This document shows positions 26,942-34,650 of a stretch of 64,000 bases of DNA, in pieces. The DNA is from Segatella copri (lineage in GTDB: Bacteria > Bacteroidota > Bacteroidia > Bacteroidales > Bacteroidaceae): positions 3,627,001 to 3,691,000 of the forward strand of contig NZ_JAPDVG010000001.1 of the NCBI RefSeq assembly GCF_026015625.1, given 5' to 3'. The notes beneath the pieces were generated by a model that searched no databases, was not told the DNA's origin, and saw nothing but the letters and a program-made list of their open reading frames with translations. Numbering within the stretch: the first letter of the stretch is position 1; every line of letters begins with the position of its first letter. The translations under genes were made by a program, and so were the position numbers.

Positions 26942-27526
26942 ATGGCAATTAATTACAGTTTAGTAAAGCTTGCGTCAAAATTTGGTGACAAAGCAGGAGT
27001 TCCTCTTTTCTACGCCCGTGCTCAGATGAAAGACTCCATTTCGCTCAAGAAGTTCGCGAAGTTGATCTCTATGCAGACCACTGTATCCTATGCGGATGTA
27101 ACAGCCGTTCTGGTCAGTATGCAGGAGAACATGATCATCGAGTTGCAGCGAGGCAACCAGATTGATTTCGGCGAGTTGGGCAAGTTCCGCCTCCAGCTTA
27201 CCAGTGAGGGTGCTGCAACCGCAGCCGAATTTAAGAGCGACATCAACATCAAGGGTGTGAACATCCAGTTTATCCCGGGCAGCGATCTTGCCAACATCTT
27301 CGTAGGTATGGAGTTTGAGCAGGTTGCATCACGTGCCGTACAGAAGGCTGCCCTCAAGGCTGAGAAGGAGGGTGCCAAGACCCTCGACATCGAGGAGGCT
27401 AAGAAAAAGCCTGCCAAGGACAATGCTCCTTCTGGCGGCGATACCACGGGTGGCAACACCTCAGGCGAGCAGACCGGTGGAACTGGCAGCACTGGCAACG
27501 GTGACACAGGAGACGGATTAGAATAA
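26942..27526 (+). CDS. HU-family DNA-binding protein (HU-HIG type)
   Basis: 194 aa from MAINYSLVK; an in-frame upstream extension to 26801 lacks family similarity and precedes the -7 box, so it is rejected. The HU-like domain (about 1-125) contains LKKFAKLISMQTTVSYADV, NMIIELQRGNQIDFGELGKF and INIKGVNIQFIPGSDL. The C-terminal tail (from about 150) is Gly/Thr/Ser-rich (PSGGDTTGGNTSGEQTGG), as in the 'HU domain with Gly-rich tail' class of Bacteroidetes. These genes commonly precede a smalltalk protein and an amidase, exactly the order seen here, although the amidase is broken. Function is unproven. Confidence 0.88.
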   Translation: MAINYSLVKLASKFGDKAGVPLFYARAQMKDSISLKKFAKLISMQTTVSYADVTAVLVSMQENMIIELQRGNQIDFGELGKFRLQLTSEGAATAAEFKSDINIKGVNIQFIPGSDLANIFVGMEFEQVASRAVQKAALKAEKEGAKTLDIEEAKKKPAKDNAPSGGDTTGGNTSGEQTGGTGSTGNGDTGDGLE

Positions 27527-27551
27527 TTAACCTTTTAAAACAGAATAGATT

Positions 27552-27656
27552 ATGACAGAAAAGAACAAGCAGAAATGGAATGAGATTCTCAAGTTTGCAG
27601 TAACCGTACTGACAGCTCTCCTCGGGGCGTTGGGCGTTTCGGCAGGTGGACTTTAG
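27552..27656 (+). CDS. Smalltalk-type small membrane protein
   Basis: 34 aa: a charged start (MTEKNKQKWNEILK), one membrane segment (FAVTVLTALLGALGVSAGG) and a stop at 27654. Length, charge pattern and place 25 bp behind an HU-like gene and before an amidase fit the Bacteroidetes 'smalltalk' family. The stop TAG is in frame with the amidase fragment downstream, so the last residues (GGL) may derive from a deletion junction. Confidence 0.75.
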   Translation: MTEKNKQKWNEILKFAVTVLTALLGALGVSAGGL

Positions 27657-27665
27657 AAGGAGTCG

Positions 27666-27806
27666 ATGAAGCATCTGATTCAGGATCTTCACCACCGTTT
27701 TCCGAGCATCCGTACCATCCTGGGTCATCGCGATTTGCCTGGCGTTCAGAAAGCCTGTCCGTGTTTTGATGCCACGAAGCTCCAGTACCTCCTGGATGCT
27801 TCCTGA
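27666..27806 (+). pseudogene. C-terminal fragment of N-acetylmuramoyl-L-alanine amidase
   Basis: 46 codons: FPSIRTILGHRDLPGVQKAC followed by PCFDATKLQYLL matches the C-terminal end of the amidases that usually follow HU-HIG/smalltalk genes ('GHRDLPgVxKaCPCFD'). The first 100 or so residues, with the other zinc ligands, are missing. It is in frame with the smalltalk gene across one stop codon, implying a deletion that joined the two. Confidence 0.75.
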
Positions 27807-27865
27807 TTCTCTTCCATTAAGAGGGTTTTTCAAGAGCAGAATCCCTCCGAATTTATTTAACAAGT

Positions 27866-27900
27866 TAGGGCGCATCCAATCCGATGCGCCCTTTTTCTTT
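27866..27900 (+). terminator. Terminator of the HU-HIG/smalltalk unit
   Basis: 9-bp stem GGGCGCATC/GATGCGCCC (27868-27891) followed by TTTTTCTTT. Confidence 0.9.
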
Positions 27901-27920
27901 GTCGTCATATTTCTTTCAGT

Positions 27921-27952
27921 CAACACTCAATATTCAACATTCAACACTCAAC
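27921..27952. repeat. Heptamer repeat at the higA 3' end
   Basis: Four and a half 7-bp units: CAACACT, CAATATT, CAACATT, CAACACT, CAAC. It abuts the higA stop codon. Confidence 0.8.
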
Positions 27953-28329
27953 TATCCCAATACAACATTGGCAGGAACGCCGAGGTTGTGGTATATGTTT
28001 CTTGCAACATCAAAATTAATTGCACGACGTCCATGGAGAATATCACTTAATGCGGTTGTTGACACGCCTATAGCTTTTGCAGCCTCCTTTTGCTTGTAGC
28101 CTTTTTGGCGAAAAGCAACTTTGATGGCAGCTATGAGTGAAGGCTTAACTCGCCATGGATGGGGATCAACTTCGCATTCCCAATCGTAAGCAGCTTCGCT
28201 GAGGACCTTTAATTCTTCCTTTTCTACTTCGCTGAGAAAGTCCATGCCGCCCAATTGGGTGCCCTTTGCAAGCAGAGCCTCCATTCGCTCTTCAATTTCA
28301 TTATATGTTTTTTCGTCTTTAATAGTCAT
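27952..28329 (-). CDS. higA: HigA-type antitoxin (XRE helix-turn-helix)
   Basis: 125 aa. C-terminal HTH: AFRQKGYKQKEAAKAIGVST then TALSDILHGRRAINFDVARN, typical of HigA/XRE antitoxins. The acidic N-terminal half probably binds the toxin. Gene order is toxin first, antitoxin second (3 bp apart), as in higBA loci. The antitoxin would neutralise HigB and repress the shared promoter upstream of 28628. Confidence 0.88.
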   Translation of the reverse strand: MTIKDEKTYNEIEERMEALLAKGTQLGGMDFLSEVEKEELKVLSEAAYDWECEVDPHPWRVKPSLIAAIKVAFRQKGYKQKEAAKAIGVSTTALSDILHGRRAINFDVARNIYHNLGVPANVVLG

Positions 28330-28331
28330 AG

Positions 28332-28628
28332 TTATATATTTTTGATATCCTTAATCTTGTCATATTCAGCATGAGTTCCAACAAATCTAATATGTAGAAA
28401 TCCTTGAAAGAACACAACGATAGTTACAAGCCTAAATTTATTGCCTGATATGTTGAAGACATATCTGTCATTCCCGACATAATCTGCCGAAGGAAATGCT
28501 TGCTTTAATTCTGCATGGCTTTTCCATTCTGTCTTTTCAACAAACTCTGCCCAGCGCATAAGCGGATCTGCTGCATCAGGATGTTTCCTTGCAAAATCTT
28601 TCAGCAATTTGAACTTTAATATCTTCAT
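28332..28628 (-). CDS. higB: HigB-family toxin (RelE-like mRNA interferase)
   Basis: 98 aa. RelE/HigB fold features: LLKDFARKHPDAADPLMRWA, ADYVGNDRYVFNISGNKFRL, HIRFVGTHAEYDKI near the C-terminus. HigB toxins cleave mRNA on translating ribosomes. It precedes higA by 3 bp, so the pair is one operon. Apparently intact. Confidence 0.9.
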   Translation of the reverse strand: MKILKFKLLKDFARKHPDAADPLMRWAEFVEKTEWKSHAELKQAFPSADYVGNDRYVFNISGNKFRLVTIVVFFQGFLHIRFVGTHAEYDKIKDIKNI

Positions 28629-28736
28629 AATCGTTTATTTTTGCTGCAAAAATAGCGAAAAGTTCTCGATACAGAGAACTTTTCGCAAGAAAAGAAATAA
28701 ATGTTAGCAATATTTAACTTATACGTACAGAAATCT

Positions 28737-28768
28737 CTTGCGGGTTTGAAAATAAAGTCGTAACTTTG
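28737..28768 (+). promoter_or_regulatory. Promoter of the broken transposase-family gene
   Basis: CTTG (28737-28740), 20 bp, TAACTTTG (28761-28768). The ATG at 28790 follows closely. Confidence 0.55.
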
Positions 28769-28789
28769 CGCTATAGAATTTTAAAACAG

Positions 28790-28991
28790 ATGGTTATGAA
28801 GTACTTAGATCCTAAGGCAGACCTTACGTTCAAGAAGATATTCGGCAATCATCCCGATCGATTGAAAAACCTTCTGAATAGCCTTCAGTCACTCAATGAA
28901 GATGAACTGATACAACAGAATTTCTGCCGAACAGGTTTCCAAAGCTACTCAGCTACCTTTGGAAATCATTAAGAATCTGAGCAATTCATAA
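28790..28991 (+). pseudogene. Internally deleted PD-(D/E)XK nuclease/transposase (Rpn-like)
   Basis: The start MVMKYLDPKADLTFKKIFGN and the next HPDRLKNLLNSLQSL match the N-terminus of the Bacteroidetes PD-(D/E)XK nuclease family transposases (about 300 aa). After about 45 codons the frame shifts; the +1 frame continues ISAEQVSKATQLPLEIIKNL to a stop at 28989, which resembles the family's C-terminal end. The nuclease core in between is gone. One deletion, causing a frameshift, explains this. Dead as an enzyme. Confidence 0.75.
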
Positions 28992-29037
28992 AAAATATAA
29001 TAGCGGAGATGTAGATTACGAATATCACCATATAATC

Positions 29038-29092
29038 AAGGGTCTATACGCCACCTGTTCATCGTGGCATATAGATCCTTGTCGTTTTTTAT
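29038..29092 (+). terminator. Terminator of the transposase remnant
   Basis: 17-bp stem (29038-29054 with 29064-29080) with one wobble and one mismatch, then GTCGTTTTTTATT. Confidence 0.8.
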
Positions 29093-29165
29093 TCATTTTA
29101 TCCATCGTATTGAATAAAATCAGTACTTTTTTATTCAATACGAATGATATATTGAATATTTTTTG

Positions 29166-29173
29166 TATCTTTG
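29166..29173 (+). promoter_or_regulatory. -7 element of the DUF4143 ATPase gene
   Basis: TATCTTTG, 31 bp before the ATG at 29204. The -33 box is not evident. Confidence 0.5.
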
Positions 29174-29203
29174 CCCCGGTTTAATCAATTCATCTGAAGA
29201 GAA

Positions 29204-30451
29204 ATGAGAACAATTATCAATAACCAGAAAAAGGAACGGGATATTCTGCTTTCCCGTCCTTATCTTACACGTCATACCCAATATGATGTGGATGAACTGT
29301 TGGCAAGCAAGCAAATCAAGTTGATAACGGGGCCTAGAAGAACCGGCAAATCGACAGAGGCTTTGCTGATGCTGAAAGGCAGGAACTTTGCCTATCTGAA
29401 TTTTGATGACGGCAAACTCCTGAGTGCATGGGACGATGATCTGGTTTGGGAAACGCTACGTGCCGTTTATCCCGACTTCGAGTATCTTCTGCTCGATGAG
29501 GTTCAAAATCTGGATGGTTGGGATTTGTGGGTCTCCAAGCTTTACCGCATGGGAATCAACATGGTCATTACGGGAAGCAACGCCAAATTGCTGAGTAGCG
29601 AAATGGCAACATTGCTTACAGGCAGATATATACAGATAGAGATGCTGCCTTTCAGTCTTTCTGAATTCTTTATCTGGAACCACAGGAATCTTTCGGAAGT
29701 ATCAGAGATGAAAGATAGCGTATCCGACCTCTCGCTTATAGCTGACTATCTGCACCATGGTGGTTATCCTGAGACTGTAGCAGCAAGAAGCCTGACCCAA
29801 AACTATCTCTCCACACTCTTCGATTCCATCATTTGGAAAGACATTGCCAAGCGCCATAAAGTACGCAATGTGGAGGATTTGAACAGTCTTGCCATGTATC
29901 TGGTTTCTAACTTCTGCAATCCTTTCAGTGCCAACGAACTGGCAGAAGCGCTGGGATTTTCGAGCGTAGCAACCACCAAGAAGTTCATGGGATTTTTAAG
30001 AGAACCCTATCTCCTGTATTATCTGCCACGTTACAACAACAAGTTGAAAATGATGAAGAAAGCTCCACAGAAAGTATATGTGGTTGACAATGGTTTTGTA
30101 GAAGCCAAGGCTTTTAGTGTGAGTGAGAACTTAGGCAGGTTATTGGAGAATCAGGTTTTTATAGAGTTGGTTCGCAGGGGATATCATGCAGAAACATCGC
30201 TTTTCTATTATCGCTCCCGTAATGACAAGGAGACTGATTTTGTTACAAGGCAGGGTGCTCATGTAGAAAGTCTGATACAAGTATGTTATGACCTCTCTTC
30301 CGAACGAACACTCAAGCGGGAGATAGATAGCATCATAGAATGTGCGGGAGAACTCAAATGCTCCAATCTGATCATTGTCACGATGAATGAGGAAAGGGTA
30401 ATTGAGAAAAATGGATATAAGGTCAAGGTTTTGCCTATATATAAGTTTTAA
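29204..30451 (+). CDS. AAA ATPase with DUF4143 domain
   Basis: 415 aa. N-terminal AAA_14 domain with Walker A GPRRTGKST, Walker B LLLDEVQN and sensor MVITGSNAKLLSSE; DUF4143 domain from about 240 with YLPRYNNKLKMMKKAPQKVY, VDNGFVEAKAF and FYYRSRNDKETDFV, the last resembling a PD-(D/E)XK strand. These ATPases are abundant in Bacteroidetes and are often mobile; their role is not established. Full length, own promoter and terminator. Confidence 0.9.
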   Translation: MRTIINNQKKERDILLSRPYLTRHTQYDVDELLASKQIKLITGPRRTGKSTEALLMLKGRNFAYLNFDDGKLLSAWDDDLVWETLRAVYPDFEYLLLDEVQNLDGWDLWVSKLYRMGINMVITGSNAKLLSSEMATLLTGRYIQIEMLPFSLSEFFIWNHRNLSEVSEMKDSVSDLSLIADYLHHGGYPETVAARSLTQNYLSTLFDSIIWKDIAKRHKVRNVEDLNSLAMYLVSNFCNPFSANELAEALGFSSVATTKKFMGFLREPYLLYYLPRYNNKLKMMKKAPQKVYVVDNGFVEAKAFSVSENLGRLLENQVFIELVRRGYHAETSLFYYRSRNDKETDFVTRQGAHVESLIQVCYDLSSERTLKREIDSIIECAGELKCSNLIIVTMNEERVIEKNGYKVKVLPIYKF

Positions 30452-30480
30452 GGAGCGTCTGATCTTTGTATATATGCAAC

Positions 30481-30531
30481 AAGGCGCAACCTTCTCACGA
30501 AGACTGCGCCTCTAATAGTTTTCTTTTTTTG
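30481..30531 (+). terminator. Terminator of the DUF4143 gene
   Basis: Stem AGGCGCA/TGCGCCT (30482-30511) with inner CTTC-TCAC-GAAG, then a T-rich tract. Confidence 0.8.
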
Positions 30532-30636
30532 TTTAATTTTTAAGAGAGTATTAACATATATATATTTGTAAGTGTAAGTTTCTTACTTGATATATAAGGA
30601 TTACTGCTCCTTGTGCAACTTAGCTCTTAGATGGGC

Positions 30637-31281
30637 TTAGAGTTCCATCTCGAGCATAGCGTAGTAAGCCTGTAGATAACCACGGTAAACGTATGACTTG
30701 AGAGCATTTGCCTTAGTCTGACCATCTACGAGCACTCTGCCTGGTGTGATATATACACCGAGCTCCTTCTTGTTGTTGGTCTTCTTTGTGCCGATGTAAG
30801 CCAAGCTATAGTTGCTCAAGCCGCTATAGAACTGAATCTGCACCTTCTTGCCATCAGCATTGGTGTAAGTGATGTCTTGAGTAGCAGTGATAAACATCTG
30901 CTGAGCTGCATTGTAAGGCAGCAACTTAATCTTTAAGTCCTGTGCAGGCAACTTCTCTACCTCAGCTTTCAGTGTGGCATCGCTGAAGTACTTTGCAAAC
31001 TTGCTCACCTCTACCTGCCTAACAGTGAGCATACTGTCGCTAGGAGTTACATAGCAATAAGTGGTAACTGAATCCTTGTCAAACTTCTCTGCATCTGTAG
31101 TGCCTACGCTGCCAGGGAAGAGGATTCCACCATTGTGCATACCCTGAATCTGGCTGAAGAGAGCCTGAGACTCCTGAGGCGTAGGCCACTGGAAGTCATC
31201 GCTGTCGCCTGTATTACAAGAAGTGAATGCGAAAGCTGCAACGAAGGCAGCTACAATTGAGAATAATTTGATTTTTTTCAT
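30637..31281 (-). CDS. DUF4840-type lipoprotein
   Basis: 214 aa. Signal with lipobox AFTSC (Cys at about 21). The rest resembles DUF4840 lipoproteins of Bacteroidetes: QESQALFSQIQGMHNGGILF, LKIKLLPYNAAQQM and QIQFYSGLSNYSLAYIG. No catalytic motif; role unknown. It has a predicted leader of about 250 nt from the promoter at 31544-31575. Confidence 0.78.
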   Translation of the reverse strand: MKKIKLFSIVAAFVAAFAFTSCNTGDSDDFQWPTPQESQALFSQIQGMHNGGILFPGSVGTTDAEKFDKDSVTTYCYVTPSDSMLTVRQVEVSKFAKYFSDATLKAEVEKLPAQDLKIKLLPYNAAQQMFITATQDITYTNADGKKVQIQFYSGLSNYSLAYIGTKKTNNKKELGVYITPGRVLVDGQTKANALKSYVYRGYLQAYYAMLEMEL

Positions 31282-31543
31282 TTTGCTATTATGTTTTGAT
31301 TTTTATTTTCTCATATTTCTCAGCCTAAATGTACCCCGATATGGTTGCCCGAGGCTCTTCAGTCCTTGTATAAAACAAGAAAAGGCGGGAAACTTGCATC
31401 ACTTTTAGTTAATCTCTGTTAATGCTCTTCACTTGTCCATTTCATAGAGCACTTTTGCCAATGTATCGTAACCTTTGACTTTCAGTTCTTAGTTGTTTGA
31501 GCTTTTTACTGTGTTATGTCTAGGTTTGTCCTACATAGCGATG

Positions 31544-31575
31544 CAAAGTTAGTGTTTTATTTTGAAATGCGCAAG
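31544..31575 (-). promoter_or_regulatory. Promoter of the DUF4840 lipoprotein
   Basis: Minus strand CTTG (complement of 31572-31575), 20 bp, TAACTTTG (complement of 31544-31551). Confidence 0.65.
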
Positions 31576-31590
31576 AAATTTATGATTTTC

Positions 31591-31622
31591 TTTCTCTTTT
31601 TCGCATAAAAATACTACTTTTG
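31591..31622 (+). promoter_or_regulatory. Promoter of the exported nuclease
   Basis: TTTC (31591-31594), 20 bp, TACTTTTG (31615-31622). Confidence 0.6.
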
Positions 31623-31710
31623 TGGAGATTTTAGGGATTATTCACCTTAAAGCGGAATGAATAGTGTAGACTCTGAGTCTCATGGAAAATGAATTAATGA
31701 TGAATCTGAT

Positions 31711-32595
31711 ATGAAAAAGAAAGTAGGTACATTTAAGATTTGGCTGTTGGCGATTGCCGCAGTAGTGGCGTTTTCTGTCTTGCCGAAGGTTTCTTCGTTG
31801 GCAACAGAAGATCAGGCACTTGTTGTAAAGGAGAATATGCAGGAGGCTGCTGATGCTGCGGGCGATGAATCGTCTGCAGAGAATAAGCAGGAAACTGCTG
31901 GAGAGGGTGCGAATCTGGAGGCGCTGGGGCTGGAGATTCCGGTATCTAAGGTAAAGGTATCTGAAACCATCAAGCATCGGTTGGCTTATACGGTATCTTA
32001 TAATCATGATACGCGACAGCCGAATTGGGTAGCCTGGGCGCTGACGGGGGAGCATGCATCTGGTAAGTTGCCGCGCGGTAAGTTTGCTGATGATGAGGAG
32101 ATGCCGGCACCCGTGGGTACTTTGGCGGATTATTATAACAGTGGTTTGGACAGGGGACACATGTGTCCGGCTGGTGACAACAAATGGAGCCAGCAGGCGA
32201 TGGATGAATGTTTCCTGATGACCAATATGTGTCCGCAGAACCACAGTCTGAATGCGGGGGTATGGAACACGATAGAGCAGCAGTGCCGCAACTGGGCGAA
32301 GCAGTATGGTAAGGTTTATATTGTCTGCGGACCGATATTTCTGAATAAGGAGCATCGCAAGTTGGGCAAGAACAAGGTGGTAGTGCCTGATGCCTTCTTC
32401 AAGGTGGTTCTTCATACGGGCAAGAATCCGCAAGCCGTCGGCTTTATCTGCCGTAACCAGTCGCAGAAAGGCAGAAAGAAGACGGAATTCGTAAATTCAG
32501 TAGATGAAGTGGAGCGTATCACCGGCTATGATTTCTTCCCTCAGCTTCCGGATGATGTTGAGAAGAGGGTAGAGGCTAAGGCTGAAATGTTTTAA
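31711..32595 (+). CDS. Exported DNA/RNA non-specific endonuclease
   Basis: 294 aa. N-terminal signal or anchor (about 9-30), an acidic Ala/Glu-rich linker, then the beta-beta-alpha metal nuclease domain with DRGHMCPAGDNKW (catalytic His in DRGH), MTNMCPQNHSLNAGVWN (metal-binding Asn) and FICRN. The DRGH motif defines the NucA/Serratia nuclease family. It probably degrades nucleic acids outside the cytoplasm for nutrition or defence. Its own promoter and terminator suggest a single gene. Confidence 0.93.
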   Translation: MKKKVGTFKIWLLAIAAVVAFSVLPKVSSLATEDQALVVKENMQEAADAAGDESSAENKQETAGEGANLEALGLEIPVSKVKVSETIKHRLAYTVSYNHDTRQPNWVAWALTGEHASGKLPRGKFADDEEMPAPVGTLADYYNSGLDRGHMCPAGDNKWSQQAMDECFLMTNMCPQNHSLNAGVWNTIEQQCRNWAKQYGKVYIVCGPIFLNKEHRKLGKNKVVVPDAFFKVVLHTGKNPQAVGFICRNQSQKGRKKTEFVNSVDEVERITGYDFFPQLPDDVEKRVEAKAEMF

Positions 32596-32632
32596 AAAGG
32601 AATTTCTGCAGTATCCAGTAATAGGATATAAC

Positions 32633-32666
32633 AAAAAAAGGCTTTCCGTAATGGAAAGCCTTTTTC
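32633..32666. terminator. Terminator between nuclease and tRNA-Lys
   Basis: Stem AAAGGCTTTCC/GGAAAGCCTTT (32637-32663) with A-run before and T-run after; usable in both directions. Confidence 0.9.
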
Positions 32667-32677
32667 TTGAAGATCTG

Positions 32678-32750
32678 TGACTCGCATGGGGCTCGAACCC
32701 ATGACCCCAACATTAAAAGTGTTGTGCTCTACCAGCTGAGCTAGCGAGTC
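32678..32750 (-). tRNA. tRNA-Lys (anticodon TTT)
   Basis: Cloverleaf on the minus strand: acceptor GACTCGC/GCGAGTC, D-arm AGCTCAGCTGGTAGAGC, anticodon loop CTTTTAA giving anticodon TTT, T-arm GGGTTCGAGCCC. 73 nt with discriminator A. CCA is not encoded. Confidence 0.96.
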
Positions 32751-32828
32751 AATCTTCTGCTTTATGTTTCAAAAGCGAGTGCAAAGGTACGGCAAAAATC
32801 TGAAATAACCAAATATTTTGCCATATTT

Positions 32829-33956
32829 TTACTGATTTTCTTCATTTTTATCCGAAATCGGGACATTTTCGCCCGTTTTTTCATGATATTGCGGCTTCTC
32901 CTTCGTTACATACCGCTGCCAGTAGGCTATGATGAGCGTTGTGAGCGGAAGGGCTACAATCAATCCCAGGAAGCCCAGAAGTGCACCCCAAACCGAGAGA
33001 CTCAAGAGGAGAATGGCTGGGTTCAATCCCATCGCCTTACCCATGATCTTCGGGGTAACTACCATGTCGGTGATGACCTGCACCACACAGAACACCAGAA
33101 CAGCCAGACCGAATACCAGCCAGAAGTTCTGACCTGTGTCGGCAGCCTTCAGCATGGCAAGGAATGCCGTAGGGATGAGGGCGAAGGTATGGAGATACGG
33201 AACCAGGTCCATGATGCCGATGAGAATACCCAAACCTATCGCCATCGGGAAACCGATGATGGTAAAACCGATGCAGAACATGATGCCCATACAGAGCGCT
33301 ACCAGTCCCTGACCACGGATATAATTGTTGAGTTCGCGCTCCACATCCTTCATCAGCGCACTCCAGAACGGACGGTTCTTCTTGGGGAAGATTCTCACCC
33401 AGTTGGCTGTCAGCGTCTCATAATCGAGCAGGATGAAGAACATATATAATAAGGTAATCATCGATGCCACGATACTCATCAGTACCGTTGCCGTCTGGCT
33501 GACTACCGAGAAGACCTTAGGCATGGTGGTCTTGATGGCATCGCTGAAGTCCTTGCTTTTCAGAAAATGCTCTATCTGCTCCTGGTTGGCCTGCAGCCAG
33601 TCTTTGATCAGCGCCGTCAGGTTGTTGGTATGAGTCGTCTGATGCAGCCATCGTGTCAACACCTCACCGAGTTTGTCAAACTGGTCAATCATCGGAGGGA
33701 TGATGAGCCACAGCACGCCTCCTATAACAGCGATAGCCGTTCCCATGGCGATGAGGATAGACAGCGCACGTATTCTGACGTGGAGTTTGTTTTCGATAAA
33801 CTTCACGACCGGATAGAGCAGGTAAGCGAAAAACCATGCAATGAAGAATGGCAGCAGTACGCTGCTCAGATAATTGGTCATGTAGAGCACGGCCAGTACG
33901 ATGAGGGTAACACCCGCCCATCTTATAAATTTATCAAATGTAATCTCCTTTCCCAT
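32829..33956 (-). CDS. AI-2E family transporter (PerM-like)
   Basis: 375 aa, about eight membrane helices in the PerM/YdiK arrangement: IAWFFAYLLYPVVKFIENKL near the N-terminus, a central soluble part with the DWLQANQEQIEHFL helix, and C-terminal GFPMAIGLGILIGIMDLVPY and PAILLLSLSVWGALLGFLG. Members include putative AI-2 exporters and Na+/H+ antiporters; the substrate cannot be told. 14 bp after tdk, so probably cotranscribed. Confidence 0.88.
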   Translation of the reverse strand: MGKEITFDKFIRWAGVTLIVLAVLYMTNYLSSVLLPFFIAWFFAYLLYPVVKFIENKLHVRIRALSILIAMGTAIAVIGGVLWLIIPPMIDQFDKLGEVLTRWLHQTTHTNNLTALIKDWLQANQEQIEHFLKSKDFSDAIKTTMPKVFSVVSQTATVLMSIVASMITLLYMFFILLDYETLTANWVRIFPKKNRPFWSALMKDVERELNNYIRGQGLVALCMGIMFCIGFTIIGFPMAIGLGILIGIMDLVPYLHTFALIPTAFLAMLKAADTGQNFWLVFGLAVLVFCVVQVITDMVVTPKIMGKAMGLNPAILLLSLSVWGALLGFLGLIVALPLTTLIIAYWQRYVTKEKPQYHEKTGENVPISDKNEENQ

Positions 33957-33970
33957 AACTGTTCCTTTTG

Positions 33971-34555
33971 TTATAATTTTTCGTTAAGAATCGCCTTCTG
34001 GTAGCATTCTCTGCAGAGTGGCTCGTATTCATCTTTCTCGCCCAGGAGCACCCGTTTGTCGTTATTGACCAACCGGTGGCTCACATAGGCAACCGATCCG
34101 CACTTTACGCAGATGGCATGAACCTTGGTCACCTCGTCGGCGATGGCACAGAGGGCAGGAATCGGACCGAAGGGAACTCCCTTGTAGTCCATATCCAGTC
34201 CTGCCACGATGACTCTCACGCCACGGTTGGCAAGTTCGTTGCAAACCTCCACGAGCCCATTGTCCAGGAACTGGGCTTCATCGATACCCACCACGTCGAT
34301 ATCAGAAGCCAATAGCAGTATCGATCCAGAGGACTCAATAGGAGTAGACCGGATAGAGTTCTGATCATGGCTCACTACATCTTCCTCGGAGTAACGAGTG
34401 TCAAGCGCCGGCTTAAAGATTTCTACCTTCTGCTTGGCGAACTTCGCACGCTTCATTCTTCGGATCAATTCCTCTGTTTTTCCGGAGAACATCGATCCGC
34501 ACACCACTTCAATTCTTCCGGGACGGTGTGCCTCCCCAATTAGATTTTCTGTCAT
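33971..34555 (-). CDS. tdk: Thymidine kinase (type II)
   Basis: 194 aa. P-loop [14 protein letters not shown], Walker B-like [11 protein letters not shown], and the zinc-binding lasso with CVKCG and CREC pairs. It phosphorylates thymidine to dTMP for salvage. The -7 box ends only 8 nt before the ATG, which predicts a leaderless or nearly leaderless mRNA. Confidence 0.96.
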   Translation of the reverse strand: MTENLIGEAHRPGRIEVVCGSMFSGKTEELIRRMKRAKFAKQKVEIFKPALDTRYSEEDVVSHDQNSIRSTPIESSGSILLLASDIDVVGIDEAQFLDNGLVEVCNELANRGVRVIVAGLDMDYKGVPFGPIPALCAIADEVTKVHAICVKCGSVAYVSHRLVNNDKRVLLGEKDEYEPLCRECYQKAILNEKL

Positions 34556-34563
34556 TTCGGGGG

Positions 34564-34596
34564 CAAAATTAATAATAAGGTTTTAAAAAATGCAAA
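34564..34596 (-). promoter_or_regulatory. tdk promoter
   Basis: Minus strand TTTG (complement of 34593-34596), 21 bp, TAATTTTG (complement of 34564-34571). The start codon is 8 nt beyond the -7 box. Confidence 0.7.
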
Positions 34597-34611
34597 GAAA
34601 CGCGTTTTTTT

Positions 34612-34642
34612 TTTGCTATGAAAGATTAATTAACTACATTTG
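34612..34642 (+). promoter_or_regulatory. rsmI promoter
   Basis: TTTG (34612-34615), 19 bp, TACATTTG (34635-34642). The ATG at 34651 is 8 nt beyond, mirroring tdk. Confidence 0.72.
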
Positions 34643-34650
34643 CGGTCAGT

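Larger units (their letters stand above)
31282..31710. other. Intergenic region with back-to-back promoters
   Basis: 429 bp. The left 250 bp would be the leader of the DUF4840 gene. It contains a minus-strand open stretch (ELKVKGYDTLAKVLYEMDK, near 31425-31485) without an ATG, possibly a gene scar. The right part holds the two divergent promoters at 31544-31575 (-) and 31591-31622 (+). Confidence 0.55.

Noticed and set aside
32678..32750. Integration site at tRNA-Lys
   Set aside because: No integrase gene and no direct repeat of the tRNA 3' end were found nearby.
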